Positions 24,533 to 35,984 of a DNA stretch of 64,000 nucleotides are shown in pieces. Every line of letters begins with the position of its first letter. Position 1 is the stretch's first letter. The translations under genes and the position numbers were made by a program. The DNA lies in contig JACGWO010000007.1 in NCBI GenBank assembly GCA_034509735.1, positions 27,184,046 through 27,248,045 of the forward strand, in the 5' to 3' direction. The stretch comes from Sesamum alatum (taxonomy: Eukaryota; Streptophyta; Magnoliopsida; Lamiales; Pedaliaceae). Under the pieces are notes generated by a model. That model was not told where the DNA came from, did not search any database, and saw only the letters and a program-made list of their open reading frames with translations.

Positions 24533-25385
24533 TTGTAAAGAACTCAAAAGGGATTCATCTACAAAGAATCATGGGGGAAAAAGAGGAGCAACAGAGATCT
24601 TCAGGGCTAGGAAAAGGTGGATTCCATTGCTTTTTCTTCTACACAATATTCGCTTTGGAATCATCATCTTCTTTCTTCGACTAGAGCATGAAAGGCGCAT
24701 CAACGGCAACTTCTTCCTCGCCCAACTGGTTTCAACATCCCTTTTAGTTCTATCATCAAACATTTAGGAAGGGTTGGCTGAATTATTGGCAAAGATGCAT
24801 TGCTCTTTTTCTCTTTTAGGCTGGCATTGTGTGATGCTTTTTCCTCTCTGTATTTTTGTCTAGTGTACGAGTTCTAAAAGCATTGTAGCACATATTCGGT
24901 CTAGATTAGATGCGCGGACCGACCCCATTATTATTCAATGTTTTCTTTACTTGATATCATTGTTTTTGGCAAATAGGGCATCCTAGGATGTCATGTTGGA
25001 GACATTTATTTATGACAAGATTCTCATTGAAATCCAGTTTGATCACACGACAAACGATATTATATTAACTCGTTCTCTTTATATATTGTGTATTATTTAC
25101 TTGTTATGTGATTGGTTTGTTTTCGTTATGCCTAATATTTACTTGTCATGTGATTAGTTTGTTTTTGTTATGCTTATTATTTACTTGTCATGTGATTAGT
25201 TTGTTTTCGTTATGCTTTTTAGGCATAGTAATTTGGTCCATAGATTGGGGTTGCTTGTTCACGGTAGGTACGGGGCTAAGTAAATGAGCATAGGGGTGTG
25301 GGTTTTAATTATATGAATTCATAAATATAAATGATTTATTTAAAACAAAATTACTTTTGTTCATTATATTTATTTATAAAATAAA
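24533..25385. other. Glucanase 3' region and spacer with 42-bp tandem repeat
   Basis: Holds the probable 3' UTR of the glucanase (no exact polyadenylation site assigned). At 25090-25216 there are three copies of a 42-bp unit containing 'ttacttgtcatgtgattag'. No gene is seen. Confidence 0.6.
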
Positions 25386-25968
25386 GGAAAAATGCATTTT
25401 ATCCCCTTATGGGTAATGTGCAACTAGTCCTTGTGTTAATTTAAGTGGCAAAAAATCCCCCTATGTTATTAAGAATGAAGCAAAAAAGCCCTCGATGTGT
25501 GAACTGGTGTTCACGCGCGCAGCTTTGCTTTGTTCACCTTTTTTACTTTTTTTTGTTGACTATTTTGTCCTTTGTTGTGTAATTTAAAATGGTTGAACTT
25601 GAATGGCTTCAGAATGGAAAATTAATTCCCGTGAGTACAAGTAACGACTTGATTTTAGGTTTTTGAATACGCCATTTTGTTTCTGCAATGTGAAATGAAA
25701 TTAGAAAGGTGGAATCTCAAAGAAAACCATTTAAAGGTAAGGATAAATTGCAAAAAAAAAAACCCTGTGTTAATTTTTATTAGCTAAAAACCCCCCTGTG
25801 TTATTTTTATAAACAAAAAACCCCCCGTGTTATTTAAAATGTAGCTCACTTTTCCCTTCCGTTAATTTTTGCTAACGCCGTTAACTTTTGTGCTGAAATG
25901 CCCGTTTTGTCTTTCAAACCTAAGTCAGCGTTTTTTGACTAAGGTAAAAAATACTTTTTCACGAGGAG

Positions 25969-25987
25969 AGAGGGGGGGGGGGGGGGG
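25969..25987. repeat. Poly-G run
   Basis: About 17 consecutive G after 'gagagagg', in the probable leader of the inner MULE gene. Its length may be uncertain in the assembly. Confidence 0.6.
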
Positions 25988-26570
25988 AAAGGTTCTGCAG
26001 TTTGCAATCTTTACATCTAGGGTTTTGTTCAATCTGAAGTAAAAATTTGGGGGTTTTGTTGAACACGAAAAGGGGTTTTTTGGGTTTATGTTGAGGGTTT
26101 TTTGCGAAGAAGGATTTAGGGGATTTTAGGGTTTAATAGTTTCTAGAAGACGAAGAAATCGCGCAAGGAAGAAATCTGCGAAAGGCAAGCATAGTTTGGA
26201 TAAAAAAGTTGGTTTTCTGGTCCGACATTCTCATTTTTTTATATTTTTTGCATTTTGTCGATTTCTGATTGTGATATTTTGTAGCATTTGAATGTTGGAT
26301 GATTCTTGGTCCCCACCCCTTTATAATTGTTTATTTTGTTGTTGTCTGCTGTCCCGAAACCCCAAATCCAGTTCTATTTCTTTATGTTATTGTTGATGTT
26401 GTCCCAAAACCCTTCTGTCCCTTTGTTTGTGACTTGAATATGATGTCAGCTTATGGTTATTTTTTTGTATATGTGTAATGGTCTCCATCCCCTTTTTGTA
26501 ATGTTGGTATGTGTTATGCCTTTAATATGTTTCCTTTTTTGTTCTTTTTTTTGTTTTTAATTTGCAGATA

Positions 26571-28885
26571 ATGGTGTTAGGTGACTATGCAGACTTTTAT
26601 GTTTGGTTAGGTGGTAAGATTGAATGGGTGCCACAGATTAGGTATATGGGTGGTATAAAAGTTTGGTATCCTAATGTAGACAAATAGAGGCTTTTCTATA
26701 ATGATTTAATAGAAATATACACAAAAGCAGGGGGTACTAGTAGTAATGTTTGTATATATTACTCACTACCAGGACAAACTTTAGAAACTGGGATAAAATT
26801 ATTGGAAGGGGATGTGGGTATTAGGGAGTTGCTAAGAGATTACAAGGGATTGTATGTAATCCCTTTATATATAGAAGAGAACCCTGGTCCTATTATAGTT
26901 GTTGACTCACATGGCAACATAATTGAAAATACTATACCATTACCCCAACTGATGTATGAAGGTAATACAGGGTTGAGAGAGACTGAAGGTGGTGTTGAAG
27001 GTGAGATAAGGGTTGGTGAGGAGGCTGATAGTGGGGGAAGGTGATGATGAGGGTGAGCATGAAGTTCAAAATGAGGAGATGGGGGCTGGTGATGAGGGGT
27101 TGGCTGAGGGTGAATGTGATGTTCAAAATGAGGAGATGGGGGCTGGTGGTGAGGGGTTGGCTGAGGGTGAAGGTGAAGTTCAAAATGAGGATATCGAGGC
27201 TGGTGATGAGGGGTTGGCTGAGGGTGAAGGTGAAGTTCAAAATAAAGATATGGGGGTTGATGAAGAGGGGTTGGCTGAGGGTGATGTGAATTCTGAGGGT
27301 AATGGGGAATCTGAGGGTGATGGAGATAGTTTATCAACTTCAGATTGTCCATCATGGATGTTGGAGGATTTGGAAGGCCCAATGGATGATGACATGTTTG
27401 TGAGTAGGGGTTCTAAATATGGCATAAAATTAATGAAAAGCATAAGGGCTTGGATAAAGGACATGAGGAAGAAAAAAAGGGATGAGGCAGAAAATGTTGG
27501 TGGGGGGTTGAGCATGATGGATGGTTTAGTGATGTTGAGAAAACTGGAAAAACAAAGACACGAAAGCAGAAATTGCTTTCCAAGTTGAGCAGGGGAAGAC
27601 AAATTTGAGGTTATGCATTACATGCAAAACCACATAGTGTACTTAAATGACAAATGGTGTAGCTGTGGAATGTTTCAGTTGTGTGGGTTCCCTTGCTGTC
27701 ATGGAGTGGCTGCTATTAACTATCATAGGCAGAATTTGGAGGATTATGGACATGGATGTTTCAAGAAAAATACCTATATGAGGGTGTACAGTCACATGCT
27801 ACATCCAGTCCCTGGGATGCATGACTATGAGGAGTCACCCTTGGGCCCTATTGCACGACCACATGTTGTGAAAAGAGTTGGAAGACCCAAGAAAGTTAGG
27901 AGAAAAGATGCTAATGATATCAGAGAACCAACAAGGGTAACCAGAAGAGGCTTGACACACACTTGTGCTATCTGTTTTGACACAGGACATAATAAGAGAA
28001 CTTGTACAAGTCGTCCTCATACAAACTCAACAGTTAGACAGGTAAATATATGTTGAGTACTTAAATAGTTGTTCATTTAACCAACTAAATTGCTAAGACG
28101 TTGTTACTTTTTTACTTGCAGCAAACTAGAAGTGAACAAGAACCCACTGTTACACCTCCATCTTCACAACAGACTGCTACGGAAAGTTTCCCTCATTCAG
28201 AGGTATATCCACTTATAAATTAGTACATTTTAACCTTCAAATATGTAATAATTTCATAATCTTATTTGCAGATGCCAACACAGACATCCTCATCATTTAT
28301 ATCCCTCCCAATGATGCTGAAAATGTCCAGACAAGTGTAAATTACGATATTGCAAGTATTTTTTGTCAATTTATTTGATTTTTATTGTGATTAACTATTT
28401 CTGTAATTTCAGTGTGTAAGCAATCAAGTTCCTACACAGAGACAACAAAATGTGTCTGCATATAGACCTCCAAGGCCCCAAAATGTGCCTGCATATAGAC
28501 CTCCAAGACCTCAAACTGTGCCCCAACCCAGTGCTCAAAATGTGAACCAACAGCCTTCTCAAGAAAGTACTTGTTCCCAAACTAAGGTAATGTGTGTCAC
28601 CTAAATTAAGTTTTGGCAATTTAAAGAGATTGAAATAATCATTTTTCTATTCTGTTATAGGCGGCCCCAAAACCATCAAGGAAGCAAAAGGTCCCTGTGT
28701 CTTTGTCAAGTAAATTGGAGAAGATAAAGGTCCCAGAATCGTCTTCACAAGATGCCTTTAAAAGACAATGTTGCCCACCAAAGAAGAGTTCAATCTCATC
28801 ATTCCTCAAAGGTGTTGCTGATTCATACCGGCCAAGGACACAGGCTAGTGGATTTTCATCAACAGTCCATTCTCCAGGCAACTAA
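26571..28885 (+). pseudogene. MURA-type transposase gene lacking its DDE core (inner MULE)
   Basis: A 5' splice acceptor (ttgcag) precedes ATG 26571. The N-terminal PB1-like domain of MULE transposases follows ('YMGGIKVWYPN...'), with a stop near 26686 and a shift near 27040. Next is an acidic minisatellite of four 19-residue units (about 27060-27290). The frame 27013-27588, then a single TGA (27586-27588), then 27613 on in the same frame, leads through 'RNCFPS*AGEDKFEV' to a SWIM zinc finger ('CSCGMFQLCGFPCCHG'), a 'GRPKKVRRK' basic motif and a CCHC knuckle ('CAICFDTGHNKRTC'). Three further exons with gcag/GTAA junctions (about 28122, 28415 and 28661) give a Ser/Pro-rich, basic tail to 28885. 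The whole central DDE catalytic region is absent, so it could bind but not cut DNA. Confidence 0.85.
27060..27290 (+). repeat. 57-bp acidic-coding minisatellite
   Basis: Four tandem 57-bp units encode variants of 'EVQNEEMGAGDEGLAEGEG'. It lies between the PB1-like domain and the DDE-proximal segment of the inner MULE gene. All units stay in frame with one another. Confidence 0.85.
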
Positions 28886-29138
28886 AGTTTATGTGTTTGG
28901 GAGACTGAAACATTGTGTAATTTTGGTGTACTCCTGAAGTATTATGAATTATGAAACTGAATTCTGACTTTGGGGAAACTTAAATTGATGGTTTTGCTTA
29001 TCTAATGGTTGATCTTGTACATTTTGTTTTTTGGTTATTTTCTGTCAATTTAATTGTGTTTTTTGGCAATAATTAACAGGTACATTAAATTATCATAATT
29101 GGAATTGCAAACAGTATGAAATGAGTACATAAATTACA

Positions 29139-29551
29139 CTACTTGAATACAACTGCCAATAATAGAAAAAACACGATTACAGTTAATGCTTTTATTACTC
29201 TTTGGCTAGACTCCAATTGCTTCATCTTTGATGTCAATTTCGAACAAATGGATAGCAATTCCTTATAATCCTCTTCCACTCGAACTCTATTCGATTTGAC
29301 CTCTTCTTCACATTCTGGAATTGCAGATTTGCTTTCACAGATATTTTTGTTAGATGCACTAATGGGGTCCAACCAACAAAAGAATTTGCACTAATTTATT
29401 TTGCAATTACAAAATAATTTACCTTCAGTTTCTTTGGTTACGGACCAACAACCCGTATGGCTGCATTCCTATCGCAAAAGCATTTAGGGTTCTTGTACCT
29501 CAAATCAAAAATTTCTTCTTTCTTCTTTGAAGTGAATTTAGAAGTGGACAT
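29139..29551 (-). pseudogene. GRF-zinc-finger/coiled-coil/membrane protein gene carried by the inner MULE
   Basis: Convergent to the transposase gene. Exon 1 starts at 29551 with 'MSTSKFTSKKKEE' and has the first GRF ligands in 'PKCFCDRNAAIRVVGP', then a stop in the frame before a GTAAAT donor near 29428. Exon 2 starts near 29390 with 'CKFFCWLDP', the second half of a GRF zinc finger. A coiled coil follows ('EEEVKSNRVRVEEDYKELL' and 'LTSKMKQLESSQ') and then a hydrophobic C-terminal tail (29139-29190). This GRF, coiled-coil, membrane-tail plan is known from small plant proteins. The segment holding one zinc-binding Cys is missing, so it is probably dead. Role in the element is unknown. Confidence 0.7.
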
Positions 29552-29944
29552 TCTAACAAAAAATAAGATGAAAAAATTATTAAACAATGAAGTAATTAAT
29601 TTAACTAAATAAAAAAAAATAATTTTATTCGCTACCTGCAGAACCCTCAGGCTGTTGAAATGAGGTTCTTTGGGCACAAATAAGAGTATCAAAACATTTG
29701 CACACTTAAATATCAAACAAAGGGGCAAAATAATCATTTACACAGCAAAAGTGGAATTAAAAAAGGCCAAAAACATCGCCTAGACGCACAAACAGTCCGT
29801 TTAACTCACCCTCCGTTAAAATCTAACGGAGAGGGGTTTTTTTGCAGGTTTTTCCAAAACACAGGGGGTTTTTGCTTATAAAAATAACGCAGTGGGATTT
29901 CGCGCTATTTCATAAAAACACAGCGGGTATTATGCAAGTTGTCC

Positions 29945-30480
29945 TAAAGGTAAATTATACTAGTGTTGTAGATTTCAAGGTTGTAATTTTTTTCGATGAG
30001 TGGAATCCGAGAGAGCAACACGGGTACCAAGTGGGATGCTTCTAATTTTCCATGGTCATGGTGACGATGAATTCGATCATGGATTTGAGGAGCATTGTGA
30101 TTCAAGGCATGTAGATGAAGAAATTGATGTTGACGATGTGGTTTCAGGGGTGACAAAAAACGGTGGATCTGGTAACGTATAGAAGAAAAATTAGGGAAAA
30201 ATGTTAACTTTTGGATAGGGGTTAGTAGTGTGCTCTTTCTATTAGTCTTAGTTCATTTAATGAAGTTACAGTAATTTTCAATGTTGTATCCAATTGTTAA
30301 ATATTAATGTTTGAATTCAAAGTTATGTTTGCAAATGAAATGAGTAAATTTGTGGTTTTCTGTTTGTTATGCTAATAATTGAATCTGTGAATAAAGAGAA
30401 ATAAAGTTATAAATTGGACACTAGAATAAGAACAGGAAAAAGTTTTCATTCCAACTGACAGAGACAAAAACATATAGGTT
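29945..30480. other. Outer-MULE interior, no clear gene
   Basis: Resumes the outer element after the inner one. A 60-codon plus-strand frame at 30000-30182 is acidic (Asp/Glu/His) and unrecognised. It may be a fragment of a gene once carried by the outer MULE. Confidence 0.4.
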
Positions 30481-31583
30481 CAAAAGTGTTCAATCTCAAA
30501 ATAGGCATTTCACATTTACAACGATTCACATTCACAATCGATTTCAAAACAAAAGCAATTTACATTCACAGCCTATTTTCAAAACAAAAGAAATTCACAT
30601 TCACATTCGGAACAACAAAAAACCACAAAACACTATGGTTTCCATGGCCTTCTCTTGCTTCTTTTTTTTTATTTATTTTGTCCAACACATTCGATATGGT
30701 TGGCCTTTTATTGTATTTACTTTTTTCAAGATTTGATGGCCTTTGTGTATCACCAATTGTTCCTGCTGAACTTCTAGCAGATCTGCCAAGCAAAGATGCA
30801 TTTATGGGGCCTTGATAGCTAATTTGTAACTATAGAAAACAAAGAAGATGGTTAAGAATAAGTTTTAAATTCTGAAATTACATAAAATGTGCAAATTTGC
30901 CTACCATAGAAGCTGCAGATCTGCTTATAGGTTGTTGATTTCTCTCATTTTGGGCAAATTTTGCCTTCTTCTGAAATTCCAAAAGAAGAAAATAAGGTTA
31001 CAGTTTATAAGCCAGATAAACCTTGAAACCTGAAAACAAATTACCTTATGAGCCCTTTTCCTAACTGCTGCAATGGGTTGCTCCGGGCTTGCAACTGGTG
31101 CTTGAGATCCTTGAGGGATCTCTTCAAGTATACTTTCCTGCAAAATTCTTATTAGTACTTAAAATTTTGGAAAATAAACTGAGAAATGCAAGATTCAGAT
31201 GAATTACCTTGAAGTATTTGGACTTTGGATTAATTAGATTGCTACAACTTTCTTTGTTGTGGCCTACTCCAAGGCACTTGCTGCAAGTGTGTGTCAACTC
31301 CTTCCTAGTTTACACCCTGGTTTGTTGTAGCTCTTCAGGGCCTTTTCTTCGCAGTTTCTTTGGCATGCCTCTCTTCTTCTTCATTTGTGGTGGTCTAAAG
31401 GGCTCAAATATTGTAGTAATGTAGTCTTTAACCCCAGGAACATGTATCATTTCACTATAGATCCTTATGTTTCTTTCTTATAACAGTTTTCAACAAACTC
31501 ATCAATTTGGACTCTTTCTAACCCGATTATTGCACATGCATGGAAGCAAGGGTATCCACTCAATTGAAACATGCCACAAGTGC

Positions 31584-31584
31584 A

Positions 31585-31610
<26 letters not shown>
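31584..31610. repeat. AT microsatellite inside transposase coding DNA
   Basis: (at)n of about 13 units just before the SWIM zinc-finger segment of the outer transposase gene; it reads as repeated Tyr-Ile. Confidence 0.75.
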
Positions 31611-31615
<5 letters not shown>

Positions 31616-32896
31616 GGTCTAAATCCACCACAAACTTGTCCAAGAAATGTTCTATTTCAAACTCATTAGCCCCACCTTATCTGCTAAAACAGTTCCTAGT
31701 TGTTATCTGTTGTTTATTTATTTATTTATTAGAATGTTGGGACAAACTGTTCCTGCATATTTTTACATCCCCTCCCTTTTCTGTTGCAATCTCATCATTA
31801 ACTTGGTTCTTATCCATCCAGACATTGTAATGATAGGTTTATCCCTTGCTTTAAGGATATAATTATTGAAGCTTTCACACAAGTTGTTAACCAAGATGTC
31901 ACACTTGCTATAAATAGGAAAAAAATGTTGTTCAGAATTTATCTTCATTAACCACTCATGTGTTGTTTCTACATCTTCAAAAACTATGGGGTCAATTTCT
32001 TGAATCTTTTTCATGTATCTTTCAAAGTATTTTTTTAATTGCAGTAGAAGCAGCCTTCCAGAATATTCTTTCAACTCAACATATTTGAATTCAGCCTTAA
32101 ATATCTAGTACATATGCCTTGTACAGAACTTGTGTTCACTGTGTGGAACTAAGTCCTTCAATGCTTTAATAAGACCTTTTTGTCTATCTGAAATAAAGGA
32201 CCATTTACTGGTGCCCAACCCCCCAATTTCATCAAGCAATTCATTTAAAAACTATGTCTAGGTTTTCCTATTTTCAACTTGTAAAACAACCATGGCGATG
32301 GGAAATATATTATCATTCACATTCGTACCAACAACTACAAGTAATTGACCCCCATAGCAGGTCTTCAAGAAACATCCATCAAGACCTATTATGGGTCTAG
32401 AATCCTCCAAAAACCCTTTTTCTTAAAGCCCAAAGTGAGAAATACATTTTATCATGTGGTTCAAAATTTTTAAATTTTCTTAAAATTAGCTTACTACCTG
32501 GATTGAATTTCCTCACAGTTTCACGATAATCCCATAATTTTCATATTGCAATGCATCAGCACCCCTGGTAGCTTCTAAAGCTTTCTTTTTAGCCCTCATG
32601 ACCTTGTATCTACTTACATCCACGTTGTATTTTCTTAAAATTATGTTTTTCAACTACTGAATTGGGATTGAATGATGATCCCTTATGGCATCTTCCATCC
32701 TTGTGGCCAAGTTTGTAGCCGTTTTGCAAGGCTATTATCATACGTTCTAGCACAAGTGTATTCCCCTTTCAGTATTTTTATTTGGAAAGTAGGGCCCTTC
32801 ATGACTGGTGAGGCATGAATTTCCACAGGCAACCATCAACCTTATATTTAGCAGTTATTCTAGCAGTTTCGTTCCTTATATATCCAATGCCATACC

Positions 32897-33639
32897 TAGG
32901 GGTGGGCATCGGGTCGGGTACTGCGGGTTCGGGTAGTTCGGGTCGGGTACTCAAACTTTCCGGTAGCTATATTTACTACCCGATCCCGACCCAAAATTAA
33001 TTGGGTACCCGACTATCGGGTACCCGATTTTTTGTCTTTAAAAAAAATAAATAAATAATAATCTCAGTAATTTTCAGAGGCAAAATTTTTGCCTCTGAAC
33101 ACATTGATTCAGAGGCAAACTTTTGCCTCTGAATCAATGTATTCAGAGACAATTTGCCTTTTTTTTTTAAATAATTAATAATAAAATAAAAATATAGAAT
33201 GAATAAATTACTAATAAATAGTTTTTTGCCTCTATCTTGTGCCATCATCTTGTTGTGAGTCTTGTGACATCTTAGAAATTTAGGGTTAGAAAGAGGAATT
33301 TTTGTTGGGTTGCACTTGAAAGTTGGGAACTTGGGAGGGAAGAAGAAGGGATTGAGGAAAGAGGATAGAAGTAAAAGTGTAAAAGTAAAACCCTAGTCTT
33401 ACTCTTACACTCTTAGTAGTACTTTAAAGTTTATAAAAAAATTATTTTTTCTTTTTAAATTTCGGGTACCCGTTCGGGTAGGGGATTCCTACCCGAACCC
33501 CGACCCGATGTTTTAAGATCGGGTATCGGGTAACCCGATACCTGATTTTTTTTTATTTATAAAAAACCCGAAATAAAAACCCGAACCCGATCGGGTCGGG
33601 TCGGGATCCGAAATACCCGACCCGAATGCCCACCCCTAA
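32897..33639. mobile_element. hAT-type MITE (GGGTGGGCA ends) in the outer MULE
   Basis: Ends 'taggggtgggcatcgggtc' and, in reverse, 'ttaggggtgggcattcggg'. Flanking CCATACC (32890-32896 and 33640-33646) is duplicated, extendable to 8 bp with one mismatch, the hAT size. Inner parts near both ends are iterated 'cgggt(a/c)' motifs. At 33073-33140 two back-to-back palindromes share 'cagaggcaaa'. It splits the transposase coding sequence. Confidence 0.85.
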
Positions 33640-35984
33640 CCATACCCATGTCTGATACACCAATCCCTTCAAACTTCAAACTGGCTGAGTCGTTAAACAC
33701 AGGGTGTTTATCATTTGTTTCCCCCTCATTGCCTGGCAAAGATTACAAGTCTCCTCATCACATTCAATAGCCCAACCCTCTTCAATTACTTCAGAAATTT
33801 TCTGCTTTAATTTTGCATTTTGGCTACCTTTCAACACCTTTTTTAGTTTCTCGACAAGTTTCAGTTTTGTTGGGTTCTTGTTAATGAAAATATCATCACT
33901 TTCAAACTCAATATCTTCTAAAACAAGACTAGGGGTATCATAATCACTATCAAAATTAGGCTGCACATAGTCTTCACCAGATGAATCATCAAACCCTGAT
34001 GAGGACACATTTAAATATTGTTCATATAACTTCCTTTTCCCCTTATCCCTCACACCCCCCCCCCCCCGGTCATGTTTTCATTCACATTTTCGTAAACGTT
34101 TTCATGCACATTTTCAGACATGTTTTCATTCACATTTTCAAATGCATTTTCATTCACATTTTCAAAAATATATACATTTTCATACATGTTTTCATTAAAA
34201 TTAGTTTCATCCTGACCCTGCCCACCCTTACCCTGCCCCTCACAGTCCTGCAGGTCCTCATCACCCTCAACCCCAACCCCATTTTGAGCCCTGACCCTCT
34301 AAGCCTGCCCTTCATAGTCCAAATCCTCTTTAGTACCCTCAACTCAACCCTTCCCATCCCCTGCCCCTCATAATCCTAACTCAGTGATACTCCCGCAAAC
34401 ACAAACCCATCATCTAATTCTTCAAAATTAATTCCATCTAAAAGAAACCTAATATCTTCTTCTTGTTTTTTACCTATTGGATTACCCTGATTGTCTAAAA
34501 TTTGAAGTGATTCCCTTCATCTTCCTCCACAAAAATTTTTATTTGGACATCCAACCTCTATAAACAATTTGCAGTTTGTAATACACATATCAGTAAATTC
34601 ATTTTTGTTTCTTTCTTAGGCCTCTCTATCCAACTCTTGGGTAGGAACACAATAATAAACATTTAGTGAATATCTCTTCTACCACATTTCTCATACATTT
34701 CCCCTAACTCATAGAAGCCAAGATAATCTATATCAATTTGTTCAAATATTTTCATACTTCCACCTACATATCTAAACTTAGGTCTTTCAACAAATTTTTC
34801 ACCAATGAAATTCTATGTTATGGTATTAAAACTCTGCAATACAATGAAAAACACCATATATAAATGCATCAGATTCAAACAAATATTATCACAGGGGCGG
34901 TTCATGGCATAACAACTCATCATTTACCAAACAAACAACACTATTAAAAGGGAAAACAGGGGACCACAACAGCACTTGAAATGAAATATTTTGAAAAGGG
35001 GTTTAAACCCTTACGAGACCTACCTTCATTGCAGCAGATATGCACTTTGCCAACCCTCACTGCTCTAGATCCACCACCAGAATTACACGACAATCCCTAA
35101 AAAAATAAAACATCAGTACCTAGAACGAAAAAGGACAAAAAATATTAAGGCACTCGCCTTTTTTATTCTTCAATCTGAACTTTTGGTAGTTGCACTCGTG
35201 TGGTCCAACGTATGCAAAATCCTAGAAATCGTCCAAACAGGCTATATTAAAATCAATTAAACCGAACAAAAATTAAATAAAAACATAGGCAATATTACGT
35301 TAACACTGTCGTATTACCTTCACAAGCTTTTTGTTTGTAAATTAAACAACTAAAATCTCTTGTTTTACCTACAAACTGTCAAAATACTGTTCATTAACCA
35401 ACTCTATTAACAAAGAAATAAGAAAACGGGCGACAATTTGGCACCAGATATCCGGAGGTATGGAAAGAGCGCTTCTCATGAAAAAACAACAAAAAACAAA
35501 CCATAAAAATTAAAGAATACTAGCCTAAAACTAAATTGATACCTTGTAAAACACTTTTCTTGCAGATTAAACAGTAAAAATATGAGATTTTAGCCAAATC
35601 GCAAGTACGGGAGAAGAGAAATTAGGTCTGAATCGTCTTTCCCTCTCCAGAAACGTAAAAACCTAATTTCTAATGGGGCAACGCAGTCCACCTACTTCAT
35701 TATAAGGAGGGGTATTTTGGACATTTAACCTTCAATTGCATGTTTAATTAGCCCAAGGGGAGTGTGCTATATTTTTTGGAACACAGGGGAATAAATTGCT
35801 TCTTTTTTCTTTTACAGAGTGTTTTTTTGCTCTTTTTGCATAACACAAGGATAAATTGATTTACCCATAAAATAAATATGTTTAATATAACAATAGTTCA
35901 TTCACTCAAAGAATATAACAACAACCTATTGGACAATTATAAACAAGTATAAAGTTTTCTTTTCTATCAGCTAGGAAAAAGAAT

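Larger units (their letters stand above)
25740..29944 (+). mobile_element. Inner MULE nested in the outer MULE
   Basis: Flanked by TAAAGGTA (25732-25739 and 29945-29952), an exact 8-bp repeat, or 9 bp with one mismatch. The ends read 'aggataaattgca' and, in reverse, 'ggacaacttgca', then GTGTTA motifs at 25767, 25798 and 25827. The 'cttccgttaa...taacgccgttaa' block near 25856-25882 has a counterpart near 29810-29832. It carries a transposase-derived gene (+) and a convergent GRF-zinc-finger gene (-), both broken. Confidence 0.9.
30560..34860 (-). pseudogene. MURA-type transposase gene of the outer MULE
   Basis: Minus strand, in order. A PB1-like domain near 34800-34500 has 'RPKFRYVGGSMKIF'. 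A low-complexity stretch (34210-34070) is built of 'ENVNEN' units. An acidic/basic segment (34053-33676) is split from the next by a hAT-type MITE. 'IRNETARITAKYKVDGCLWKF' (about 32880-32820) is the zinc-binding FLYWCH-like block. 'IIGLDGCFLK' with 'GGQLLVVVG' near 32390-32320 and 'FISDRQKGLIKAL' near 32190-32150 belong to the DDE core. 'CDILVNNLCESFNNYILKAR' (31900-31840) closes it. Next come a SWIM finger near 31590-31530 ('CGMFQLSGYPCFHAC') and a CCHC knuckle near 31290-31250 ('CSKCLGVGHNKESC'), then basic C-terminal exons (31143-30566). Several stops and shifts, plus an (AT)n run inside the SWIM region, make it a pseudogene. It is more complete than the inner copy. Confidence 0.85.
25386..35868 (-). 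mobile_element. Outer autonomous-type MULE, 10.5 kb with nested insertions
   Basis: An exact 10-bp direct repeat ATAAAATAAA flanks it (25376-25385 and 35869-35878). The inverted ends read 'ggaaaaatgcattttatcc' on the left and, in reverse, 'gggtaaatcaatttatcc' on the right, followed by 'cttgtgtta' and 'ctatgtta' motifs about 30 bp apart. Its own transposase remains lie on the minus strand (30560-34860). A second MULE (25740-29944) and a hAT-type MITE (32897-33639) inserted later. Removing them leaves about 5.5 kb, a normal size for an autonomous plant MULE. Confidence 0.9.

Noticed and set aside
26840..27382. 180-codon minus-strand frame rich in His/Pro
   Set aside because: It is the reverse shadow of the acidic minisatellite in the transposase gene. 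The repeat keeps all frames open.
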